From: Stomoxys calcitrans | Lineage: Eukaryota; Arthropoda; Insecta; Diptera; Muscidae | Assembly: GCF_963082655.1 (NCBI RefSeq) | Contig: NC_081555.1 | Coordinates: forward strand, 26,780,776-26,844,775 | Length of the DNA: 64,000 nucleotides | Reading direction: 5' to 3' | Part shown: one piece after another, positions 1 to 10,800 of the stretch | Position numbering within the stretch: position 1 is the stretch's first letter | Layout of the letters: every line of letters starts with the position of its first letter | Program-made: the position numbers and the translations under genes | Notes under the pieces: model-generated | Told to the model about the DNA's origin: nothing | What the model saw: the letters and a program-made list of their open reading frames with translations, nothing else | Databases searched by the model: none

Positions 1-521
1 TATCTTCTAGAGCGAACGCAATATACCTAAGGCCTTCAAGTAAAGCGCCAAGACAATGAGACCAAAATCTAAATCAAATTAAAAATGAGTTTAGTAATGG
101 TCTTATTGAAAATACCTTATAACTCTTATCCTGAATTGAAGTCGAATACTTGTTCCATATTCTAGTCAAACTTTGTTGTATTTTATTATTCATATATTTT
201 GTCTTTCTAGATAATAGACGCAGAGTAAATGACATCAAACTTTGGAGTTTTATACTCACACAATATGAGAAACAAATGAAATATTCTTCAATTTACCTAA
301 ATGCCAAAGTGAAGAAGTATTTCCTTAAGATTCTACGTTTTAAATTGAATGTAAACTTTCCGGAAATTGACGTTGGCGCCATACCAATAATGAAATGCAT
401 TAACAGTATGCTAATGGAAGCTTTACGAATCTATCGAATATTTGAAGGTAGGGAAGAAGAAATCTCTTTGTGGTATTATAAGTTTTTTAAAAGAATATTC
501 CCAAATGAATTTCAAAACTGA
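1..521 (+). CDS. 3' end of an unrecognised protein gene (last two exons)
   Basis: I do not recognise this protein. The proposed exons are <1-39 and 211-521, ending in TGA. The first ends at a GTAAAG donor; the second follows a pyrimidine-rich acceptor ending TTTCTAG. The only open frame of the first exon leaves one base, and the second needs exactly one, so the phases agree. The second exon encodes about 103 residues, rich in Lys, Arg, Phe and Tyr, with no obvious membrane segment or known motif. Its end reads LWYYKFFKRIFPNEFQN. It converges on Pis. The alternative is a chance open frame or a single-exon start at the ATG at 150. The gene continues left of the window. Confidence 0.4.
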
Positions 522-1429
522 AAACTGGCCTTAAATATCAAAAAATCAGATGCAAACGAAATTTTTTTCAAAAAGTATATTTTTCATTTTTAATTAAAAT
601 AATTGTTGATTTTATTAAATGAAAAGACCATTTTATTTTATAATTTTGTATATTTTTTTCGAAAAATTTATGTAATATTGGTTAACATTTGTTAACAAAA
701 ATGCAGTTCTAAAGACTATTAAAAATATAGCTTTAATTGAATGCCTTATATACTAAACCTGAGCTATATGATGCTAGGTAAAGTGCAAAATATACCATTC
801 TATCTTTTTGACATTTTATGTACTAGATACAAGTGAATTAACTTTTGTTTTTATAACATTTTAATCATGGTTTGAAGTAAATTTTAAGTTTTGTTGCTAT
901 CATAATTAAAGAAGTTAGAAAATTTATGTTTTGCCCTTTATCCCCTGAGGTTATTAACCATATTTTAAAAATCTTGTAAATAATTTGCTTTGTTTTGAAA
1001 TGAAATATTTTCTTTGTTTTTAATCTAGCATTAAATTTATGTTAAATAAAGGGTCATTTCTTTTTGGTTTTTTTATTAAAAACCGAATTTAAGAGTGCTT
1101 TAATTACTTTCTGTATTTCAAAAACCAAGGTTTCCAGAGCTTCCGGCCGACTGTGGCATTCCGTGACACGTGAATGAGGATATCTTCTAAATCCTGCCAA
1201 AGCGACACTTGCGATTTTTGATGGCAACTGAGAGCACACTACTCCTTTCCTTAGTGAAATGTTCATGGGCAAAATGTGCATTTTTGAGTATTTACTTACT
1301 TAGTTTGCTATCACAAACGATTGTTCCATTAGCCGAACTCCGTGTAACTTTACCAAGTTCTCGATCTTCTGCAATTCTTATTGTCTGCTTTCGCGAGTAT
1401 TCATGCATCGAAGCCATACAACAGCAAGG
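522..1429. other. AT-rich intergenic stretch
   Basis: Very AT-rich DNA downstream of the partial gene. It may hold that gene's 3' UTR. A short piece at about 1235-1275 resembles the SINE tail (GTTCATGGGCAAAAT). I see no coding potential. Confidence 0.5.
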
Positions 1430-2030
1430 TTATCAGTGTCTTGTATAATGGAATTTTCGTTTGTCGAAAGGTGATTTTGCCACTCGTCTACATGCTCTAT
1501 GCAAAGTAGACTCTGTAAGCCAATATTTGTTTTATTTCAAAACTGGTGTCTTTCGTTTTGGTAAGATGTTGAGCAGCTGAAAATTGTAGTTCCCAACTTT
1601 ATCCATCTCCTTAATCTGCTCGGGTTTACAGTGCTTTGTGGGGGTTGATCTCATCCACTTTGTCTTAGCTCAATTTACTCCCAAACCCATTTTCGTTGAT
1701 CTGTCTTCGATACTTTCAAAGGCTGCAATTGCTGAAATTCCGGTGATCGACCCATAATATTAATGTCGTAGGCAGAGGCGAGTAACAAATGTTCTCTTCT
1801 GAGTAATGTACCTATTCACAGCTGCTCTCGTGTAATCTTCTCCAGCAGGATATTAAAGATATATCACGATAGGCTTTCTCCCTGCCTGAAACCTTGTTTG
1901 GTATTGAATAATTCAGATACGTTCTTTCCTATTTTAGCTGAGGAGCGTGTGTCAGTAACCGTCATCCTGCAAAGTCGTATCAGTTTTGCAGGGATAACAA
2001 ACTCAGACATGGCTTGAAATATCTTTATTG
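1430..2030 (-). mobile_element. RTE-type retrotransposon fragment (RT 3' half)
   Basis: Read on the minus strand, this degenerate stretch matches the reverse transcriptase tail of the longer RTE copy at 19690-22856. Recognisable pieces include FVIPAKLIRLCRMTV-like, the SEPF/NTKQGFRQGE-like region and the segment following the YADD motif. Frameshifts and stops are frequent, so it is dead. It joins at the left to sequence I cannot classify. Confidence 0.7.
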
Positions 2031-2054
2031 TTAGAATTTAATATCGAATTTAAT

Positions 2055-2760
2055 CGTGTTGTTGTTGTAGCCACATTTGCATATGGAGAATTCCACTATC
2101 CACAACATGCGGACACGGTAGCACCCAGCTAAGTTTCTCGTGATAACGAAGAACACCAAACAGATTGGAGCTCAAAGTTCCAGACTGTGTAATGCTCATT
2201 GTTATGCCGTGCCGGGCAGTTAAACAGATGATGTGTGTCATGTGGTTCCAGGTCACAATCGCGACACATATCTTGTACGTTTGCATTAATCTTTGCTTAG
2301 TAGAAGTTGAGGCGGCTGCATCTGCTGGATCGTAATTTAGCCAGAACTACTTTGGTTTATCGAGGGAGTTCAATTTCCTCAGGGGCGATGGGTGGCGGTC
2401 CTTCTTCAAGGACAACTTTCACCCGGTAGCGGTTGTGTATGTAGTGAACAATGTGGCTGAAGATTTGGTGGCAGATATCTTCAGTTCTCTAGCAGTGTCA
2501 GCAATGTGTGTGTGGGGCCTGATGTCATGATCGTACAATCGGGCGCATATGATACGATCTCTATGCCGTCTGGAGGAGGTGGAATGGAGGATAGGTAGAG
2601 GTTAAACAATGTCGGAGATATAACCCCGCTTTGGGGAAACTCCCTGTTGCACTCTCAAGTGTTTCGACTAAATCCAGTAGCGGGATCACTCTGCCCATCT
2701 TCCAGACATCGGGTACTATAAGAGTGGACAGTTGTAAGGTACTCGACTCCAAATAGATTC
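2055..2760 (-). mobile_element. Jockey-like retrotransposon C-terminal fragment plus leader-like module
   Basis: On the minus strand, 2561-2752 encodes LIVPDVWKMGRVIPLLD, the conserved N-terminal block of Jockey-type reverse transcriptase (also seen at 43823-44162). The stretch 2216-2470 encodes EEIELPR and a C-x2-C/H-x4-C-like DTHHLFNCPA knuckle, typical of the end of Jockey ORF2. The middle of the enzyme is missing. From about 2210 down to 2055 the sequence switches to a module shared with 13495-13690 and the RTE leader near 19700, and ends in CAACAACAACA. The element is degenerate and internally deleted. Confidence 0.65.
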
Positions 2761-2817
2761 AGATTCTTCAGATTCCTTTGGAGACCAACTATAATTTGTG
2801 ATGGCTGTCCATCAGAC

Positions 2818-3593
2818 TAGGGTGTAGTTTTAGATTATTCAATTAATCGTTTAATTGAAAATTTAGGTTCAACGATTAACCGAGCAAGAACGAACGAGTT
2901 TGCCGATCTATCGATTAACCGATTAATTGAAAAATATGTCTAACAAAAGAAAATAGAACATATTTTGAGATCTTATAGCCTATTTACATATAAATTTTTA
3001 TGACCTGGATTTAACCAAACCCAAAATCCGTACGTTTATGGGGATTTAAGTGGCATACACAAGCGTAGATACGCATACATGAATGTGCATATCACACAGA
3101 TCCCTGCGCAATTCTTGACAACAGTTGTATATTTTGATACTTTTATCGATTATTCGGCCATGTAAGCGGTTTTATTTGAGATTTAATAATATGTAAATCC
3201 ACCAAAATCAGATTTATTTATTTATGGTAAAACTTGTCAAAAAAACAAATGATTTAGCACTTAAATTTCGAAAAGACCATAAATCCGAATTTAGTGTCTA
3301 ATGTAAACGTACTTTTAACCTACAAATATTTCGATTTGAGTTGTAAGTAGGCCAAATAGATCGGGTTTATTTGATCTTCTTTTTGAACCAAAGTAAAAAA
3401 TTCACATCACGGTCGAAAGAAATTTTGACATAATTCCTATATTTATAAGCGTTTTTAACTTCTAAACGATTAATCGATTAACCATCCTAAATTATTCAAT
3501 TATTTGTTTATTTGAAAATGTGTCGTTTTCAATTGTTCGATTATATGAAAGGCCGAGATTAATCAAATAACGATTAATCGAGTGTACGCCCTA
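2818..3593. mobile_element. Non-autonomous hAT-like DNA element
   Basis: The ends are short inverted repeats, TAGGGTGTA on the left and TACGCCCTA on the right, followed inward by ATTAATCG-rich subterminal sequence. The flanks CATCAGAC and CATCGGGC match at 6 of 8 positions, as expected for an old 8-bp target duplication. The 776-bp element has no coding capacity. It is inserted in degraded retrotransposon sequence. A truncated relative is at 9930-10258. The superfamily rests on duplication length and ends only. Confidence 0.6.
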
Positions 3594-3599
3594 CATCGG

Positions 3600-4095
3600 G
3601 CAGGAGACCACCGATACGACGAATAGCTCTCCTTCTAGAGTGACTACGCTCTCGGGATGCTCAATAAATCGCTCGTTGCTACCGCCATCCGATGCCAGCA
3701 GCTGGAAAAAGGTTTTCTACACATAAACTGTATCTGTTACCAAATTTCCTTCTTTGTTTATGTAGCAGGATACGTTTGTCGATTTGATGTTCTTTCTTTC
3801 TTTCTTCTAGCCATATCGCATATACAATACAAGCTGATGCATACTCCTCAATAGCCTGAAATAACTAGTCCAGCCGGCAACTGTTGCCTTATTATTCTTC
3901 GACCCGGTTATTGCTATCTCATACTGAATAGGCGTTATATCTGTTGCCATATTTCCTTCTTTGTCCCTCCAAGAGGATGTCTGTAGCAAAGCTATCGTTT
4001 TGATGGTTAGTTCTTTGATAGAATTCGATTCGCTCACATTCACCTCTTTCCATTTCGCTTTTCTTTCTGTTAAACAGAATTTTTTTCTCCCCTAC
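3600..4095 (-). mobile_element. RTE retrotransposon fragment (endonuclease-RT linker)
   Basis: The minus strand carries two partial copies of the linker that precedes the RTE reverse transcriptase. They are recognised by GATGCCAGCAGCTGG, CTGTTACCAAATTTCCTTC and the SEMERGECERIEFY peptide, which match the copies at 21230-21340 and 26990-27240. The copies overlap as an imperfect internal duplication. The fragment is non-functional. Confidence 0.6.
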
Positions 4096-4867
4096 ATACC
4101 ATACAAAAATAAAACAACTACTGTAAGTTTGGTAGACATTTATACATATATATAACTTTCTTCGGTACATAACCTATTTTGTTCTTGCCTTAATAAAATG
4201 CTTAAATTTTTTATTTTTGTTCAATATTCTCAAAATATTTGTTTTATGAAAAAAACAATCATTGACATTTACACAATAATTCAAATTCTCTCAATCATCA
4301 GGTTGGTTTTAATAAAAATTTCAACAACAAAGCAAAAGAAAAACTACAATTAAAGTCGATGAAAATAGGGGGTTTTGTATTAAAAGAAAATTCTCAGGAA
4401 AAGAACAAATGTTTTGGTATATAAATAGTAAACAAAATTTGTTTAGCTACTTAAAAATTAAGTAAAAATTAATTTAAAATTTTAATAAATAATCAATACC
4501 TTATAGCGTAATGAATAACTTAGAAGCTACAAACAAAAAAAAATGGACCTTCCTTTTTTTCTCTCGAAACATTTTCAGTATTTTCTTTTTTAATAAATTA
4601 TGTGTGAACGTGCAACGATTAGTTGAACGACAAATATACATGCTATGTGTATATAAAGAAGAAAACTAATAACACACATATATAAAATCATATAGTTTCT
4701 TTGCTGAGTAGTAATTACAAAATAAATAAAGTGGAATCTTTTGTTGATACATTTTGTTGTTTGCTACAACAAAAACACATAGGCATGGCATTGACATGGA
4801 AGCCATACACATATGTTTGGACTTGCGACTTAAAACCTAATAAGGAAATCCGCAATACATTTGGCAT

Positions 4868-7800
4868 TTACTCCGAACGTTTGCTAGCTTCTTTGGCACG
4901 TTTCTCCAAACGTTCTCGTTTGTCAACATTGGCCAGATCCACACTGGCCACATAGGCATGCATGCAGCTAATCAAAGATTTTAACACTGCCAAGGGCGCG
5001 GTGAGAACGGCAACAGCTTTGAATAGGGATAAGCCGAAAACTATAAATAGAAGGCGGACACAAGAAAAATTACAACATTTTCTTATACAATAGACGGCTA
5101 CTATGGATTTAAATCAGTGGTGGGCAACACACACACTCACACTATTGCGCATTATTGTGTACGTGCAACATAAGAACATTAGCCTATGGATTGGGAAACA
5201 TTGTGCACGTGTTGGCAGTGTACCCACCACTGTTTGAAATGTAAAACTTACACACAGGTCCAGTGGTAAAATGCAACAGATAGAGACTGATATAAAATGC
5301 TTCATTGACACAACACATGAAGGTCAATACATCTTTTTGGTAATAAATACGCATAACAATATTTTCACTGAGATCGGTGGCTTTGTGAGATGTTTTGCCC
5401 ACAACAACGCTCCTATAGCAAAGAAGTACAAAAACCATTGAAATCATTTATTTTTATACATGTATTTAACAAAACAACTACAACTTACGTTTGCATGTAT
5501 AACCAATGACAGGCAACATCAATGGCCATAGACAGCTGGAACCAAAACATGTATTGGGGATAGAAATAGCTGAGTGTAACCAGCAAGCCCATGGTACCAC
5601 ATCTATCCGTTAGCTGATCCAACATGGCACCAAAACGAGTGCCTGAAAGTAATCGAAATCAAAATAATAGTTTAATAAACAAATTTTCTGGATATATACA
5701 TACAAAATGATGATAAATTGCCAAAGAATGGAAAAAATCATTTGTCGAATATATAAAACGTTGTTGTTTAGCTATTTATAAAGAAATGATCAATGTGTGA
5801 TGAATGTGGCAATTATTAAACAAAACATAAATAAATAAAACAAGTAAGAACGTGCCAAGATTGGCCGGGCCGAATTTTGGTAACACAGCATCATGGATTC
5901 TGTTATGAATTTACACAAATAAACTTGAGAATCCACAGGTTGCGGTTAGGGGAATGTTCTGTAGGACTAAGTGCATTTGGAGCCGCGGACAATTAGCGGT
6001 ATCGAGTGTACAGTCTCGGCTGTAGCATCCGAAAGCATAGAATGGTAAAACTTCACGTATTCCATAAGTTAAAGATCAGAATCGTTTAAAGCCCGGTTGG
6101 GCCCGCTTTTCCAATTTTAATTGCGTTAACGCACGATGAGCTCCTGAGGGACCTAGTCAAAATGTTTTAGAGTGGTATTGAGATTTTGATATATATGCGC
6201 CAAAAATATTTAAATTCCGCTTTTCGAATGTAATGATGACATAAAGAACACTCAGAGTGTAGTAAGTTCCTTCGTATTTAGATACCAATAAACCGTCTTG
6301 TGTGGAGGCCACCGTAGCGCAGAGGTTAGCATGTCCGCCTATGACGCTGAACGCCTGGCTTCGAATCCTGGCGAGAATTTAGCGGTGGTTTTCCCCTCCT
6401 AATGCTGGCAACATTTCATTTTCATTTGTTCACGAGGAAGACGTAGATTTGCCAATTTGACGCACCACGTTTTCTCAACAAAACACATACAACAGGTTCA
6501 GAGAACATGTTGTCTTGGGGAGCGATGAGGACCACACCCGCTACGACTTACTTTAATTGGCTATGACAGAAAATTTGTTAGTCTAGCCGAACCTAGAATA
6601 GCGTTCCAAGCGCCTCGATCAACTGCGCTCATTCTCAAATCTCTGACACATAGTTTCGAGGTGTCTCCCACCACTTGATCTTTCCATCAGGCTTTGGTCT
6701 TTCCGGTTTGCCTTCAACAGACTTCTTTGCTGGAGCCTCTTCATCAATTCTGACAACATGACTTAGCCAACGCATGCGTGTAACTATGCTATCGTCGCCA
6801 TACAGCTCGTGGTTCTTACGTCGCCTATATTTTCCATTAACGCAAACTGGTCCATATATTTTACGAAGAATCTTTCTCTCAAATACACCAAGCACTGCCT
6901 CACTGCCTTTTTCTTACCTCCATTTACTGCCAGAAAGTTGTGGTTCCCAACTTTTTCCATTTTTTTTATCTGCTCGGTTGTACAAGGCGTTTTGGGAGTT
7001 GAAACCATCCATTTCGTCTTATCTCCATTTACTGCCGACCCATTTTCACTGACTCTCTTTCGATTCTTTCAAAGGCTGCAGTTACTATTTCTGGTGACCG
7101 ACCTATGATGTCGATGTCGTCGGCATAGGCATGTAGCATGTGTGCCATATTTATATGCATCTCTTCTCCAGTAGGATATTAAAGAGATCACACGATATTC
7201 TGTCTCCTTGTCTGAATGGTTCGGAGAGATTCTTTCCTATTAATGAGGAACGCGTATCAGCAAGTGTCATCCTGCAGAGTCTAATTAATTTTGCAGGGAT
7301 AACAAACTCAGACTCAGTATCGAACAACAAAGAGATGGTAGGTGTTGATTTGTTCTTCTCGGGTCTTTTCCAGGATTTGGCCCAGTGTGAATATCTGTTC
7401 CAGGGTGGATTTACCAAGTCTAAAGCAGCATTGATAGGGCCCAATTATCTCATTGCCTTTAGGTTTTAATCTTTTACACAGTACGCTCGACAGTATCTTG
7501 TAAACAATTAGGAGGAGACTTATTCCTCTGTAGTTTGCACATTCCGTCTTGTCTCCTTTCTTGTGAACGGCACATAGTACGCTGAGGTTGCAATCATCGG
7601 ATATGCGTTCCTCTAGCCAGATTGCGCAGATAAGTCGATACACACACATTGTCAGCGTGTCCTCTCCGGTCTTTAATAGTTCAACGGGTAACCCGTTGGC
7701 TCCTGCTGCCTTGTTGTTCTTTAGTGGGGTCACTGCTACTTGGACCTCATTCTGACTAGGGTACATATGTGGGTACAACAAATGAACTTAGTTAAACGAC

Positions 7801-10800
7801 ATTGTGTAATTTACGTACCAAATCAAGCATCCATTGAAGCTTTAGGGGCTGTAGAAGACTAATCTGGACATCGGTTACCGGTTTACAGACCGATTTAGAC
7901 CGTACTTGGGATGGTCGTGAGAGAACACAACATGCAAAATTGCAGCCAAATCGGGCAAATATTGTGGCTTCGGTCGGCTTAAGATTTCAAATCAGGAGAT
8001 CAGCTCATATGGGAGCTACATCAGGTTTTAAAACGAAACGGACAGAAATTGAGGCTACTAGCGGCTCAAGAAGTAAAATGCGGGGATCGGTTTATATGTG
8101 GACTATATCCACATCTAAACCGATATAACCCATTTGCAATTTTTAACTTTCTACATCAATAGGAAGTAGCTGTAGCTAGAAGTAGCATTTTATTTCTATA
8201 AAAAATTTTTGTTTGTTTCTCTTTCGAGACGAGCTTAATGATCGGAGATGCAAATGGAAATGGAAAGCCAAAGATAGCAACACACACCAACCACTATGGG
8301 ACGCGTTTCGACTTTGGTTAGAAGACTTTTCAACCATATAAGGTGTGATGGCTATAGCGAAAACACATCTATGATACAACTACCACATTAACCAAGCTCG
8401 ACAACTCTGCTTATTAGCTGTACTTTTTCCAATGCATGTATTTTTGTGTAATGACAGACATTCTATCTGTGACAAATTACACTTCTTCCGTACTACACAT
8501 GATTTTGTTCATCTGTTGGAAAGTTTTGAAAATTTTGTCAAAATTTTATTTCTATAGAAAATTTTGTTAAAATTTTATAGAAAAATTTGTTAAAATTTTA
8601 TTTCTATAGAAAATTTTGTCAAAATTTTATTTCTATAGAAAATTTTGTCAAAATTTTATTTCTATAGAAAATTTTGTCATAATTTTATTTCTATAGAAAT
8701 GGTTAGTTCTATAGATTGCCTTTCAAAAGACATGTTATTTTTCATAACGATATCCACTGTATATCTGATGTAATACTTGTTAATTACATACCAATACTAA
8801 TAGGGACAAATAAGTACCATCATCATTGATTGTCATGCACTTGTAACAAACAAACAAACACATCATTCATTTGCATTTTAGCTTTTATCGCAAAGAGACA
8901 CACATAAAGATATAATGACAGCATTTAATACATGCGGGTGCTCATACGTTACACATATGTATGTCAATATGTATGTAGACAAATATGGGTAATATAAAGA
9001 ATTGTATTTATCAGAAAACCAAAACAATGCAGAAAATTCACTTGTTGATCGAAAATATAAGAATAACAAAGAAAAAAAAAAACACAACAAGTAAACAAAA
9101 GAAAAGAGTGATGAGCCAAGCAGCAATTCGTAGTATAGCGAACATACATATAAAATTTTTTCAAGAAAATGACGTCAATGTGAAAATGTCTACACAAAAT
9201 TGAAACTGACATCACGCTTAGTACGAATTTCTTTTTCAATTTAATGTATTGTCTATATTTGCATCGTCATTTGTAGCATACGGTGCACGAAAATATATCC
9301 ACCATGTCGTTGATATTATACACACATGCAATAGTAATTGGCAGGCTAATTACTATGGGTTAGCGCTGTTTTTTACATAGTCAGGTGAATTTTAACATGC
9401 TAAAATGACCCAACAATGAGGTGGTGTTGTAAAAATCTAAAGAAATATGCAGGTGAAATCGGATTGATGACGTTGAGTATGCCTGACAATTTGATTGAGT
9501 AATTTGTCTAATATACCTATATACGTGTGTTAACTGATGCAGTTTCGAAAGGGCCCTGATTTTATAAACAATTCCGTAAGATATCTTTACTGGATTGTGG
9601 AATGCCGTCAGTACTTTAACAGCTGACAATGCTCACATTCCCGGTGGCTTTGAACATAGGAGTTTGAACTGAGATCTTTTTCTTCAAATATTTCTATTGG
9701 GTTGCCCAAAAAGTAATTGCGGATTTTCATATAGTTGACAAATTTTTTTACAGCTTGTGACTCTGTAATTGCATTCTTTCTTCTGTCAGTTATCAGTTGT
9801 TACTTTTAGCTTGCTTTAGAAAAAAGTGTAAAAAAGTATATTTGATTAAAGTTCATTCTAAGTTTTATTAAAAATGCATTTACTTTCTTTTAAAAAAATC
9901 CAAGCAATTACTTTTTGGGCAACCCAATAATATATGTATGTCGATTTAAATTGTAAATAGGGCAAAGGGATCAAATTTATTTGATATTTTTAGACTAGAG
10001 AAAGTTATTTTCACCCAGGAACAGGGGCAAACTTCTCACATATCAATGAGTGCAGTCCGGGGTACCTTTTTGAAGGTCCCTTTTTCATTGATGTCTAAAA
10101 AATCGTTCTCATAAAAAATTCCATACAAAAAGTACTCGTGCATGGTCCCTGTCCAAGGACCTTGTACTTCGTCAACGCCAACTGATAACTTAACCGTCGG
10201 AGGGTTAAAAGGTCACGAATAATCGAATAACGATAAATCGGGTGTACACCCTATACAGAACTACGCTGGTGTACCGATGAAGTTCAATTTCTTGGAGTTG
10301 GCGGTGGCGGTCGTTCTCTAAGGATAACATTCACCCGGCAGCTTTTTACCACATCTGCTACCATGTCTGCAAGAATGTTGTCCAGGCCCGCTTGACGTGC
10401 ACTATTGTAGCGCTGAACCTCGCGCTCAAGATCATGAAGATCCACCTTGCGGCTTTTGGGCGGTGGATACATATACACAAGCACGGCCTGAATGGCTTTC
10501 TTATGGTTCGAAGAAGCTTCTTGCATTGTCTAATCAGTCTCGACATCGCATGCTTCTAAGCCGAAGCCTTCAGCACCGTTGTACTGCACACGTATATTAT
10601 GACAGTCCCGTTTCGACTGCCGTTCCCGCATCCACATCGTCTCAAGTGCCTTGAAGACGGGCAAATTACACCCTGAACGACTCTTACCTCGTTCAGAAGC
10701 CTTTTTGGATCCCTAATTCCATGGAACTCAATAAAGACCGCTGCTTTCGTGCCCTTATCTTATTAAGGTTAATTCGTGTATAAAGAATTTTCATTCCCAT

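Noticed and set aside
6304..6380. Possible tRNA gene
   Set aside because: A and B boxes are present but the arms do not form a proper cloverleaf, and the sequence continues into a SINE body; several copies exist.
7140..7469. 109-codon + strand open frame
   Set aside because: Shadow of the RTE reverse transcriptase on the minus strand.
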